This document shows positions 1-11,907 of a stretch of DNA of 64,000 bases, piece after piece. Within the stretch, counting starts at the first letter, position 1; each line of letters opens with the position of its first letter. The notes below the pieces were generated by a model. The model was not told the DNA's origin and did no database searches. It saw only the letters and a list, made by a program, of their open reading frames with translations. The position numbers were made by a program, and so were the translations under genes. Source of the DNA: Phytophthora sp. 'mugwort' (lineage: Eukaryota > Oomycota > Peronosporomycetes > Peronosporales > Peronosporaceae); the NCBI GenBank assembly GCA_033558025.1, contig JAUCEF010000007.1, forward strand, positions 1,860,001-1,924,000. Direction: 5' to 3'.

Positions 1-286
1 ATGCCGTTGCGAGCAGCGGCGCTGGCACGGAATAGATCTGAGCATAGTACTACGTAGTAATAAGACGGCAACGAGAAACTTGGCATACAACAACAATCGC
101 CCATCTATGCTTACGATGTAGCCATGTTCCATCGCACTTAGTTGGATTTCTTGCGCCACGTGTCAACTCGACCGTTAACATACATGTAGTGAAACCTTGT
201 CAATGTGTTTAAAACATCACGCCCCGAAGATCACGCCGTCAGTGTTAGACATTCGCGCTTTGGACGAGTAAGAAAGAGGAGCGATC
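1..286. other. Upstream region of the disulfide isomerase gene
   Basis: No coding potential was seen on either strand beyond shadow frames. The segment must hold the promoter of the isomerase gene that starts at 287. I could not pick out a convincing oomycete initiator element here. The upstream neighbour lies outside the window. Confidence 0.5.
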
Positions 287-1375
287 ATGGGTATGTGGAA
301 GCTCGCAGTTTCGCTTGCGGCAGTGGCGCTGGGCGTCGTGACCGCTGGTGACGTGAAGGTACTGACCCCCGACAACTTCGATGAGGTCGTGGACGGCTCC
401 AAGCACGTGCTGGTCAAATTCTACGCGCCTTGGTGCGGCCACTGCAAGAGTATGGCGCCGACCTACGAGACGGTGGCCACGGTCTTTAAGAAGGCTGACA
501 ACGTGGTGGTGGCCGAAGTGGACGCCGATAACTACAAGGATCTTGGCTCCAAGTTTGGCGTGACGGGTTTTCCCACGCTGAAGTACTTTCCCATGGGCTC
601 CACGGAGGCCGAGGACTACAAGGACGGCCGCGGTGAGGAGGACTTCGTCAACTTCCTGAACCTGAAGGCTGGTACGCACTTGCATGTGGCTAAGGCCCCG
701 AGCCACGTGGCTGCGCTGACCGATGCAGACTTCGACGCTGAGGTCATTCACTCGAAGAAGCACGCCATCGTCGAGTTCTACGCCCCATGGTGCGGCCACT
801 GCAAGCAGCTGGCTCCGACCTACGAGGAGGTAGGCGCCATCTACGAAGGAGAGGACAACGTGCTCATTGCCAAGGTGGATGCTACTGCCAACACTGAGCT
901 GGCCAGCCGCTACAACGTCAAGGGCTACCCGACGCTCTTCTACTTCGCCCCCGGCTCGGACGAGCCCGAGGACTACTCGAACGGCCGCGACAAGGCCTCG
1001 TTCGTTGAGTTCATTAACGAACACGCTGGTACGTACCGCACGGTGGACGGCGGACTCACAGCGGAGGCTGGCCGCGTCGAGGAGATTGACGTGACCATCT
1101 CTGAGAATGGCGACATCACGACTGACGTGCAGAAGAAGGTGCAGACGGTTGTTGACAGCCTCGAGGGCAGCGATGCAAAATACGGCTCGCTGTACGTCAA
1201 GGCCATTAAGAAGATCGTCGCGAAGGGACCTTCGTACGTGGACTCTGAGCTTAAGCGTCTTGAGGGTTTGCTGGAGAACGACAACGTGTCGCCGCAGAAA
1301 AAGACGCTCTTCGCACTCCGCCAGAACATCCTCAAGTTTTTCCAGGAGAAGCAGAACGAGAAGACGGAGCTATAA
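287..1375 (+). CDS. Protein disulfide isomerase, two thioredoxin domains plus ERp29 C-domain (ERp38/PDI-D type)
   Basis: Single-exon gene of 362 residues. It should form and rearrange disulfide bonds of secretory proteins in the ER lumen. Residues 1-20 are a clear signal peptide. Two thioredoxin domains follow, each with the redox motif WCGHC (residues 49-53 and 168-172). Residues from about 255 to 350 form an alpha-helical region of the ERp29-C type. This order (signal, a, a', ERp29-C) and length fit the small PDI class found in plants, fungi and Dictyostelium. The protein ends in KTEL, a weak variant of the KDEL/HDEL retrieval signal, so the ER location is inferred from the whole layout. 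The ATG is the only one that gives a signal peptide. It faces the kinase gene tail to tail, with 177 bases between their stops. Confidence 0.95.
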   Translation: MGMWKLAVSLAAVALGVVTAGDVKVLTPDNFDEVVDGSKHVLVKFYAPWCGHCKSMAPTYETVATVFKKADNVVVAEVDADNYKDLGSKFGVTGFPTLKYFPMGSTEAEDYKDGRGEEDFVNFLNLKAGTHLHVAKAPSHVAALTDADFDAEVIHSKKHAIVEFYAPWCGHCKQLAPTYEEVGAIYEGEDNVLIAKVDATANTELASRYNVKGYPTLFYFAPGSDEPEDYSNGRDKASFVEFINEHAGTYRTVDGGLTAEAGRVEEIDVTISENGDITTDVQKKVQTVVDSLEGSDAKYGSLYVKAIKKIVAKGPSYVDSELKRLEGLLENDNVSPQKKTLFALRQNILKFFQEKQNEKTEL

Positions 1376-1552
1376 GCTTGTCGAGTCGGCAGTCGCACCT
1401 GTAGGATCGAGTAGCCACGCTGCTATATCACTATAGGTAGCGTTAGAATGTCAACGCGGTTCCTTGTTTTCCTGCTTCATTTTGTTGTTTCTGATTAATA
1501 AACACACGGCATGAAGATTAAAAAAGGAGGAAAGAAAAAAGTGGTTATAAAC

Positions 1553-3138
1553 TTAATCCACGTAGTGTGTGGCATGGTGAACACCGAGCTCTTCGGGAGA
1601 AACGTCCGATCCGTTCTGGTCTTCCTCGATTACGTTAACGTTCATCTCCACGTTCTGCCCACATATGACAAGGTCATTAGTATCCAGGCGACGAGAATCT
1701 GTATCAGAAAATGACAACCCAAGCAGAACTGCACGTACCGCGCGTACGAGCGTCTCCTTGCGCACGTCGTTCTCGAGGAACTGCACAATCTCCTCAAAGG
1801 TGGGACGCACCGACTGGTCGTCGGAAGTGCAGCGCTTGTACAGGTCGCGCACGCTGTCCATGCAGTTCTTGCTCAGCGACGGACGCAGGTTCTCGTAGGC
1901 CACCATGTGCATCAGTGTGCTACCCGAAACCTTTTTGTTGCGGGCTCCCTTGGCCTTAATGTCATGGTACGGGATCTTGCGCGTGTCGAGCTCCGCTAGC
2001 ACTGTTCATCATAGGTAGGACATTAGTCAGTCAATCTGCAGCAATGGCAGCTTCAACCTCCCCATCATACCAATGCCAAAGCTGTACACGTCCGCCTTCT
2101 CCGTGTAACGCTCTCCGCGGATCATCTCGGGCGGTAGCCAAAGCGGCGTACCGGTCACGCTCATAGTCTCATCCACGGACTTTTCACGGCTCAGGCCAAA
2201 GTCGCTCACCTTGGCGCCCCAGGTCGAGCTAGAATGCACGTCATCGTCAAGCAAACAGGCGCAAACTATGTCAGAGCGGATCACACTCTATCTGATAGAG
2301 CGCTAGACCCAACTGTGTCGGGTGTTACCTAACTAGGATGTTCATGCTCTTGAGGTCGCGGTGGATGATTGGAGGCTTCATACTGTGCAGGTAGGCCATG
2401 CCGCGCGAGGTATCGATGGTCATGCGTAGAATAGGCTTGGCCCAGGTCATCTTGTTTTCCGGATTGCGCAGCACCGCAAACATGTCCCCCCGCTCCAGGA
2501 ACTCCGTCACAAAGCAACTGCATAGAGGCACAACACAACCATCTCAGACAAGTCAGTACCTGCAAGCTCAAACATTCCTTACCCACAGCTGGACGGACGT
2601 ACATGTTGGAGTACGAGTTCCAACTGGCGCCGATGAACTGCACAATGTTAGGGTGGCGCAGGTTCATCATGAGCTGGATTTCGTCGCCGAACATGCGCAG
2701 GTTGTCCTCCGTGATCTTGTTTCGCAGCATGCGCTTGACTACAACAGGCGTGCCGCAGTACGTGCCCTTGATGACCTCCCCAAAGGCGCCGGCACCGATG
2801 ATCTTTTGCAGTTTGAGGTCGTTGAAATTGATCTCGGCCATGCGCAAGCCTTTGTTGCTCTCGAGCATGGTCTCCACCACGTTTTTCTCCTTGTCCTTGA
2901 AATCCTGGAAGTCCACCGTGTTGTTATTAGGCCGCCGGTTTGACCTGCCAGCACGCTCGGAGGCCGGTTCGGCGGTCGCCGGACGTCCGCGTCTAGAGCC
3001 ACCGCCCTCGCCTGTTCCGCGCTCGTGCTGGTTGGTTCCCGCGTGTGAGCGGTGGCCTCCACCGTTGGCCATAGGACCGGGTTGGTTGTCCTGCGCGACG
3101 TAATCCTTAGGGTCGCTCTTGGAGGAACACCCGCCCAT
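1553..3138 (-). CDS. Dually acylated TKL-type (Raf/MLK-like) protein kinase
   Basis: Four exons on the minus strand: 3138-2603, 2517-2329, 2228-2071 and 2001-1553, with introns of 85, 100 and 69 bases. Spliced length is 443 residues. The start MGGCSSK has a Gly2 myristoylation site and a Cys4 that could be palmitoylated, so membrane attachment is likely. After a low-complexity segment (to about residue 85) comes a complete kinase domain: glycine loop GAGAFGEV, lysine in VVVKRM, catalytic HRDLKSMN, DFGLS, and PPEM in place of APE. The NSYSN motif before the hinge and the MNLRHPN motif fit tyrosine-kinase-like families that phosphorylate Ser/Thr. A tail of about 60 residues after the domain has no recognised motif. 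Splice phases were fixed by requiring SNICFVTEF, NILVSSTWGAKVSDFG and SFGIVLAEL to read through. The target is unknown. Confidence 0.88.
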
Positions 3139-3467
3139 GGTCGTTCGATGGTTTTATCTATCTGTATTGACGTCTGCTATGTATTGAGGCGGGAAAGCCG
3201 CGACTTGGGAAATGCCTCGCCTGCCTCTTACCAGGCTGTGGATCATATGGCGCGTTTGTATAGGCCGTCTGAACTCTTAGGTCCAGTTGGTGTGGCATGC
3301 CTGTGATCTCGACGAGCGACATACTTACAGTACATCCTCCTCTCCTTCGATGGCTACACCATACAAGTGAACCCGGCACGCTACGTTACACCATACAGTG
3401 TATGTATTATCTCGCTACAGCTACGAGCACAGCTAGACAGGCCAATGTACCTACAATTAAATACATG
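3139..3467. other. Gap between the kinase start and the 3' end of the coiled-coil gene
   Basis: Holds the kinase promoter (minus strand) and the 3' untranslated part of the coiled-coil gene. No further gene or repeat was seen. Confidence 0.4.
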
Positions 3468-4114
3468 CTATGGGGCCAGCGGACCGGCAGCCAGCGCGGC
3501 GCTGAACTTGCGCACGTCCACCCCCTCGATACGTGCCTGCTCCAGCAGCGCCACGACGTCGGATTTCAAGCTGGCTGCGCGAGCTTTCTCCTGCTCCACC
3601 TGCGCCCGCGTACGCTCCTCGTCCAGACTCGACACCGCCAGCTAGAAGCAACGTCAATAACATCAACTCCAAGCCAATGGCAATTGCGACTGGCAAACGA
3701 CCCCACCATCTCGACCAGCAACTGACACTTGAACTTCTCCATGTTGGATTCCTCGGCCATACGCGCGCACTTGTCCAATAGTTTGGCATTTTCGTCCTCG
3801 AGTGCGGCGTTGCGCTCCTCCAGCACCCGCACACGCTCTTCTGTCTGCTGAAGCGTTGTGTCATCTGCACCATCAATAAAAAACATCCACCGGAACCCCA
3901 AGCGTCAGTTCCGCTATCTTTACGACCCGCCGTGCAGCGGACAGAACGCACCAAGCTCCCACTTCCCCGCAGCACCGAGCGACAGCGTCGCAGCTCCCAG
4001 CGTCAAACGGATCGGAATCTCTCGGTTCATCGCATTCACCTCCTCCGACGGCAGCAGAGACCGGGTCGCTGGTGGCGTCTTAGTCGCAGCCGTCGCCATG
4101 TGATTTTCCATCAC
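3468..4114 (-). CDS. Small coiled-coil protein, function unknown
   Basis: Three exons: 4114-3952, 3864-3707 and 3641-3468, with introns of 87 and 65 bases; 164 residues. The first 50 residues are Ala/Thr/Leu-rich with no signal peptide. Residues about 55-140 are strongly heptad-like (for example TEERVRVLEERNAALEDEN), so a coiled coil and a dimer or scaffold role are inferred. The phase of intron 1 is decided by donor GTGCGT at 3951; the second donor (GTGGGG) is weaker. ATGs at 4114, 4111 and 4099 are all possible starts; 4114 is the longest. It shares a 221-base divergent promoter region with the PRP8 gene. I recognise no family. Confidence 0.65.
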
Positions 4115-4335
4115 TGTTCCTGCAGGACATAAGAAGTTTTTATTAAGAATACCTCAATTACCAAAAGTCAGTAGTGCCTACCAAACAGCATAATGATCCA
4201 AAGTATTCCCTCCCACAAGTCTCAACCCTCCCCGCCCCAAACGCTTGCCACCCATACAAAAGTGACGCTAAAGCTACGCGCGCGCGGCTGTAAGGAGCGA
4301 CAGACGAAGCCAAGGGGACGACCGGCCGAGCGAGG

Positions 4336-7300
4336 ATGCCACCGCCAGGAGCTGCCGACGTGGACATGACAGGCGCCGCGCCCGTGTCTAACGGCCATAG
4401 CAACGGCCGCGGCCTGAACGGCGTCGCCCCATCCCCAGCCTTCCTGACGCCCGAGGAGAAGCAGAAGATGCTGGAGGAGCGCAGCCGGCGCTGGAACAAG
4501 ATGAACGCCAAGCGCTACGGTGAGAAGCGCAAATTCGGCTTCGTCGAGAGCGTCAAGGACGACATGCCACCTGAGCACGTGCGCAAGATCGTCAAGGACC
4601 ACGGCGACATGAGCAGCAAGAAATTCCGCCACGACAAACGCGTTTATCTGGGAGCACTGAAGTACGTGCCACACGCCATCTTCAAGCTCTTGGAGAACAT
4701 GCCCATGCCCTGGGAGCAGGTCAAGGACGTCAAGGTGCTATATCATGTTACTGGTGCCATCACCTTTGTGAACGAGATTCCGTGGGTCATTGAGCCCGTC
4801 TACATCGCCCAGTGGGGCACCATGTGGGTCATGATGCGTCGCGAGAAGCGCGACCGTCGACACTTTAAGCGCATGCGCTTCCCTCCGTTTGACGACGAGG
4901 AGCCGCCGCTGGATTATGGCGACAATATTCTGGACATTGAGCCCTCGGAAAGCATTACGATGGAGCTGGATGAAGAAGATGATGAAGCAGTGATCGAGTG
5001 GCTCTATGACTCCAAACCCCTAGTGGACTCGAAGTTTGTCAACGGACCGAGCTACCGCAAGTGGCGTCTGCCGGTACCGATTATGGCGAATCTGCATCGT
5101 CTTGCTGGCCAATTGATGAGCGACTTGATCGACCCGAACTACGAGTATCTATTCGATAAAAAGTCGTTCTTTACGGCCAAGGCACTGAATGTGGCGATCC
5201 CTGGAGGGCCCAAGTTTGAGCCGCTGTATCGTGATTTGGACGAGGATGACGAAGACTGGAACGAATTCAATGACATTAACAAGATTATTATCCGTCACCA
5301 GATCCGTACCGAATACAAGGTGGCGTTCCCGTTCCTATACAATAGCCGACCGCGCTCGGTGCACATTCAACCGTATCACACGCCCATGTTGTGCTATATT
5401 AAAGCAGAGGACCCGGACCTCCCGGCGTTCTACTTTGACCCGATTGTGAACCCGATCTCCCACTTCCGAGTAAACCGCTCTGGAAAGGTCAGCAGCCGTC
5501 AAGAAGAGGAAGAAGACGATGAGGACGACGAGTTCCAGCTGCCGATGGGATTCGACCCACTTCTGACGGATGAGCCGCTGTATACCCCGGAAACAGCCAA
5601 CGGCATCGCTCTGTACTGGGCTCCACGGCCGTTTAACCTTCGTACAGGTCGTACGCGTCGTGCTATCGACGTGCCTCTGGTCAACAAGTGGTTTCAGGAA
5701 CACTGTCCACAGGGCCAGCCGGTTAAGGTCCGTGTCAGCTACCAGAAACTGCTGAAATGCTGGGTCCTGAACTCCCTGCACCACCGCGCTCCGAAGGCTC
5801 TGAACAAGAGATATCTGTTCAAGTCACTGAAGTCTACAAAATTCTTCCAGAGCACCGAGTTGGACTGGGTCGAAGCTGGTCTGCAAGTATGTCGTCAGGG
5901 ATACAATATGCTCAACCTGCTGATTCATCGCAAGAACTTGAACTATCTGCACCTGGATTACAACTTTAATTTGAAGCCTATCAAAACGTTGACGACTAAA
6001 GAACGTAAAAAGTCGCGTTTTGGTAACGCTTTCCACTTGACTCGAGAGATTCTGCGTCTGACGAAGCTGATCGTGGATGCTCACGTCCAGTATCGGTTGG
6101 GCAACGTGGATGCGTTCCAGCTTGCTGATGGACTGCAGTATATTTTTGCCCACGTTGGTCAGCTGACGGGTATGTACCGATACAAGTACCGCCTCATGCG
6201 TCAAGTGCGCATGTGCAAGGACTTGAAGCACTTGATCTACTACCGATTCAACACTGGACCGGTGGGCAAGGGACCTGGATGTGGGTTCTGGGCTCCAGGT
6301 TGGCGCGTGTGGCTATTCTTCCTGCGAGGTATTGTACCATTACTTGAGCGATGGCTCGGCAACTTACTGGCGCGTCAGTTTGAGGGTCGCCACTCGAAGG
6401 GTATCGCAAAAACTGTGACGAAGCAGCGTGTGGAAAGTCACTTCGATTTGGAGCTACGTGCAGCCGTGATGCACGATATTCTGGACATGATGCCTGAAGG
6501 TGTTAAGGTCAACAAGTCGCGAACGATCATGTCGCATCTCAGTGAAGCGTGGCGCTGGTATGTATGTTTGTAATTATCTGCAGGTAGTGTGTGTGTGTTT
6601 CTGATGGTTATTTGTTCTTTTTCTGTAACAGTTGGAAGGCAAACATCCCATGGAAGGTGCCAGGCTTACCAGCTCCGATTGAGAACATGATTTTGCGATA
6701 TGTCAAGTCCAAAGCAGACTGGTGGACCAATGTGGCCCACTATAACCGGGAGCGTATCAAGCGTGGTGCTACTGTCGACAAGACTGTCTGTAAGAAGAAC
6801 TTGGGTCGACTGACACGATTGTGGCTGAAGGCAGAACAGGAGCGTCAACATAACTACCTAAAGGATGGTCCTTACGTGTCTGCTGAAGAAGCTGTCGCTG
6901 TGTACACGACTACAGTGCACTGGCTGGAAAGCCGGAAATTTGCTCCCATCCCGTTCCCGCCGTTGTCGTACAAGCATGATACCAAGCTTCTCATTCTAGC
7001 TTTGGAAAGGCTAAAGGAAGGCTATTCTGTCAATAACCGGTTGAACCAGACGCAGCGTGAAGAGCTGGGTCTGATTGAACAAGCTTACGACAACCCTCAT
7101 GAGGCACTGTCGCGTATCAAGCGGCACTTGCTTACCCAGCGCGCTTTCAAGGAAGTCCACATCGAGTTCATGGATCTGTACAGCCACTTGATCCCAGTGT
7201 ACGACATTGAACCGTTGGAGAAGATCACGGACGCGTATCTTGACCAGTATTTATGGTATGAAGCAGACAAGCGTCACTTGTTCCCCAGTTGGATTAAGCC

Positions 7301-10300
7301 AAGCGACTCTGAACCGCCTCCGCTTCTTGTTTACAAGTGGTGCCAAGGTGTTAACAACCTGCACAACGTATGGGATACGTCCGAGGAGGAGTGCGTGGTG
7401 ATGCTCGAATCCAAACTGGAGAAGGTTTACGAGAAGATCGACTTGACGCTGCTGAACAGGCTTCTGCGATTGATTCTGGACCACAACATCGCTGACTACA
7501 TGACAGCAAAGAACAATATTGTTATAGCGTACAAGGACATGATGCACACGAACTCGTACGGCCTCATTCGCGGATTGCAGTTCGGTTCTTTTATCTTCCA
7601 GTACTACGGCCTGATTTTGGATCTGTTGCTGTTGGGTCTTACTCGTGCGACTGAGATTGCTGGTCCACCGGAGCTCCCGAACGAATATTTGTCGTTCAAA
7701 GACACTGCGACGGAGACTCGGCACCCGATTCGCCTGTACACGCGCTACATTGACAAAATTTACGTGCTGTTCCGGTTCGATGCTGACGATTCTCGCGATC
7801 TAATCCAGCGCTATTTGACCGAACACCCGGACCCGAACAATGAGAACGTCGTCGGTTACAACAACAAGAAGTGCTGGCCTCGTGATGCTCGCATGAGGCT
7901 GATGAAACACGACGTGAACCTCGGAAGAGCTACGTTCTGGGATATGAAGAATCGCTTGCCGCGATCAATGACAACGTTCGACTGGGATAATAGCTTTGTG
8001 TCGGTGTACTCAAAGGATAACCCGAACTTGCTGTTCAGCATGTGTGGGTTTGAAGCGCGTATTTTGCCGAAGATTCGTGCAGTCAACGCCGAGTTCACTC
8101 ACAAAGATGGCGTGTGGATTCTGCAAAATGAAACAACAAAGGAGCGTACAGCACAGGCTTATCTCCGCGTCGATGAAGAGTCGATGCACTCATTCGAGAA
8201 CCGAATTCGTCAGGTTTTGATGTCTTCTGGTAGTACGACATTCACGAAAGTTGCGAACAAGTGGAACTCAGCACTGATCGGTCTAATGACTTATTACCGC
8301 GAATCTGTCGTTCAGACGCAGGAGCTACTAGACCTCCTTGTGAAGTGCGAGAACAAGATTCAAACTCGTATTAAAATCGGGTTGAACTCGAAGATGCCGT
8401 CACGATTCCCGCCTGTGGTGTTTTATACGCCGAAGGAGCTGGGTGGTCTAGGTATGCTTTCAATGGGCCACGTGTTGATACCGCAGTCGGATCTTCGCTA
8501 CTCAAAGCAAACCGACGGTGGTGGCGTGACCCATTTCCGTTCGGGTATGTCCCATGAGGAGGACCAACTGATCCCGAACTTGTTCCGGTACTTGCAGCCG
8601 TGGGAGTCGGAGTTTATTGACTCACAGCGTGTGTGGGCTGAATATGCCTTAAAGCGACAGGAAGCTAACGCTCAGAACCGCCGCTTAACTCTGGAGGATC
8701 TGGAAGACTCCTGGGATCGTGGTATTCCACGTATCAACACGCTTTTCCAGAAGGACCGTCATACGTTGGCGTACGATAAGGGCTGGCGTGTTCGTACGGG
8801 CTTCAAGTGCTACCAGGTGCCGCGTCATAACCCGTTCTGGTGGACTCACCAACGGCACGACGGCAAACTGTGGAACCTGAACAACTACCGAACGGATATG
8901 ATTCAGGCACTAGGTGGTGTGGAAGGTATTCTTGAGCATACACTTTTCAAGGGAACTTACTTCCCTACATGGGAAGGTTTGTTTTGGGAGAAAGCTTCTG
9001 GTTTCGAAGAGAGTATGAAGTACAAGAAGCTGACGAACGCTCAGCGATCAGGTCTGAACCAGATTCCCAACCGACGATTCACGCTCTGGTGGTCTCCTAC
9101 GATCAACCGCGCCAATGTATACGTTGGATTCCAGGTGCAATTGGATTTAACGGGTATTTTCATGCACGGTAAAATCCCGACGCTCAAGATCTCTCTGATC
9201 CAGATTTTCCGCGCTCATTTGTGGCAGAAGATTCATGAATCGCTGGTGATGGATCTGGTGCAAGTGTTCGATCAGGAGCTGGATGCGCTGGAGATTGAAA
9301 ACGTGCAGAAGGAAACAATTCACCCGCGTAAGTCGTACAAGATGAACTCGTCGTGCGCAGATGTTCTTCTTTTTGCTGCCTACAAGTGGCAGATGGGACG
9401 ACCAACGTTGCTACACGATACGAAGGACAGCTACGATGGTTCAACGAGCACAAAGTACTGGATTGATGTGCAGCTTCGTTGGGGCGACTTTGACTCGCAC
9501 GATATTGAGCGGTATGCACGTGCCAAGTTTTTGGATTACACAACGGACAATATGACGATTTATCCGTCGCCGACTGGCGTGCTGCTTGCAGTGGATCTCG
9601 CGTACAACTTGTACAGTGGCTATGGCAACTGGTTCCCGGGATGTAAGCCGCTCATGCAGCAGGCAATGGCCAAGATCATGAAGGCAAATCCTGCTTTGTA
9701 TGTGCTGCGTGAGCGTATTCGTAAAGGTTTGCAGCTCTACTCTTCTGAGCCGACAGAGCCGTATCTATCGAGTCAAAACTATGGTGAACTGTTCTCAAAC
9801 CAAATTATTTGGTTTGTGGATGATACGAATGTGTACCGAGTGACGATTCACAAGACCTTTGAAGGAAACCTGACGACGAAGCCTATCAATGGTGCTATCT
9901 TCATCTTCAACCCGCGCACTGGTCAATTGTTCCTTAAGATTATTCACACGTCAGTATGGGCTGGTCAGAAACGTTTGGGCCAACTGGCGAAGTGGAAGAC
10001 GGCCGAAGAAGTAGCAGCCCTCATTCGGTCGCTGCCTGTTGAAGAGCAGCCGAAGCAAATCATTGTGACGCGAAAGGGGATGCTGGACCCGCTGGAAGTG
10101 CATCTGTTGGACTTCCCAAATATTGTCATCAAGGGCAGTGAGCTCCAGTTACCATTCCAGGCCTGCTTGAAGGTCGAGAAGTTTGGTGATTTGATCTTGA
10201 AGGCAACCGAGCCGCAGATGGTTCTTTTCAACATCTACGACGACTGGCTGAACACTATCACATCGTACACGGCATTTTCTCGTCTGATCCTGATTCTACG

Positions 10301-11498
10301 TGCGTTGCATGTGAGCAATGATCGCACCAAAATCATTCTCAGACCTGACGGAGAAACGACGACGCAGCCGCATCATATCTGGCCGTCACTGACCGATGAG
10401 CAGTGGCTCAAGGTGGAAGTGCAGCTAAAAGACTTGATCCTGGGTGACTACGGCAAGAAGAACAATGTCAATGTTGCCTCGTTGACCCAGTCGGAGATCC
10501 GTGATATCATTTTGGGTATGGAGATCTCGGCGCCGTCGCTACAGCGCCAGCAGGTCGCCGAGATCGAGCAGCAGGCGAGGGAACAGAGCCAGTTGACGTC
10601 CGTGACGACCAAGACGGTGAATAAACATGGTGATGAAATGGTGGTCACGACCACCAGCCAGTACGAACAGCACTCGTTCGCATCCAAGACGGACTGGCGC
10701 GTGCGTGCCATCTCGGCGACGAATCTGCACTTGCGTACGAACCATATTTACGTCTCGTCGGACGATATCAAGGAGACTGGGTTTACCTATGTGTTGCCGA
10801 AGAACGTGCTGAACAAGTTTATCACCGTGTCGGACCTGCGTACACAGATCTGTGGTCTCATGTACGGGGTCAGTCCGCCGGATAACCCGCAGGTGAAGGA
10901 GATCCGATGTATTGTCATGCCACCGCAGCTCGGTACACACCAGAACGTGACGATTCCGCTGCATATGCCCGAGCACGAGTACTTGGAAGGTATGGAGGCA
11001 CTTGGCTGGATCCACACGCAGCCCAATGAACTGCCGAGTTTGCCACCGCAGGACGTGACTTTCCACTCAAAGATCATGTCAGAAAACACCTCGTGGGATG
11101 GCGAGAAGTCCATTATTATCACATGCAGCTTCACGCCAGGTTCGTGCTCACTGACGGCGTACAAGCTGACGCCTGCTGGCTACGAGTGGGGGCGCCAGAA
11201 CAAGGACAACGGTGCCAACCCGGCGGGTTTCGCTCCAACGCACTACGAGAAGGTGCAGATGCTGCTGTCGGACCGGTTCATGGGCTTCTACATGGTGCCT
11301 GAGGAGGACGTGTGGAATTATAACTTTATGGGGGTCAAGCACAACACTGGGATGAAGTATGACTTGAAGCTGGGCAACCCGAAGGAGTTTTACCACGAGA
11401 TCCACCGCAAGACGCACTTTATGAACTTCAGCGCGCTCGAGGCCACGGACGAGGACGTGGCCACCGTCGATGAGGAGCAGCAGAACGTCTTCGCCTAG
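4336..11498 (+). CDS. PRPF8: Pre-mRNA-processing-splicing factor 8 (U5 snRNP core)
   Basis: Two exons, 4336-6557 and 6632-11498, split by one 74-base intron (donor GTATGT, acceptor TAACAG). Spliced length is 2362 residues against about 2335 in animals. PRP8 is the scaffold of the spliceosome catalytic centre, holding U5 and U6 snRNA and both splice sites. Conserved stretches run the full length: the N-terminal PRO8NT and PROCN blocks, an RRM-like block, U5- and U6-snRNA binding regions, the RNase H-like domain IV and a C-terminal JAB1/MPN-like domain that regulates the BRR2 helicase. The junction reads [14 protein letters not shown], as in other eukaryotes. The first 35 residues are a variable low-complexity leader. 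The gene is intact and codon use is uniform. Confidence 0.97.
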
Positions 11499-11907
11499 TT
11501 GCCATTAGCCACAGGATACGGCCAAAACCTTTCATCAGTAATAATGCTACATGTTGCAGTCAAATCTGATTGGTTATAATGATTAAGTGCGATTTATCCC
11601 ATGCCCCCCACTACACCACTCGGAAATCCGCCAAGGAAACAAGAAGAAAAGTCTCGAGTGCTTGCTCGTGCGCCCCCTTGCTTCTCTTGTCACTTTGCTG
11701 CCTTGTACCACAGAGCACGTAACAGCAGCGGAAAGAGGTGCGTCTAATCTCTGTAATGCAGTCGCTACTGCGCTAACGGATCTCTGTCGCGTTGCAATCG
11801 CGAGGTGAACAGTATTGACACTTTGCTCAAAATTGCAGGAACCGAGGCTAAAACGCCATTTACAAGCAAAACACGTGTCTTTTATTGACTGCAACAACTA
11901 CACGCTC
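11499..11907. other. Intergenic region between PRP8 and the CNOT10-like gene
   Basis: Contains the PRP8 3' end and the promoter of the downstream gene. Short antisense ORFs here lack any recognisable motif. Nothing else seen. Confidence 0.4.

Noticed and set aside
245..1024. 259-codon open frame on the minus strand
   Set aside because: Exact shadow of the disulfide isomerase gene, whose GC-rich third positions keep the reverse frame open; no motif.
5335..5784. 149-codon minus-strand ORF within PRP8
   Set aside because: Shadow of a conserved coding exon; no motif.
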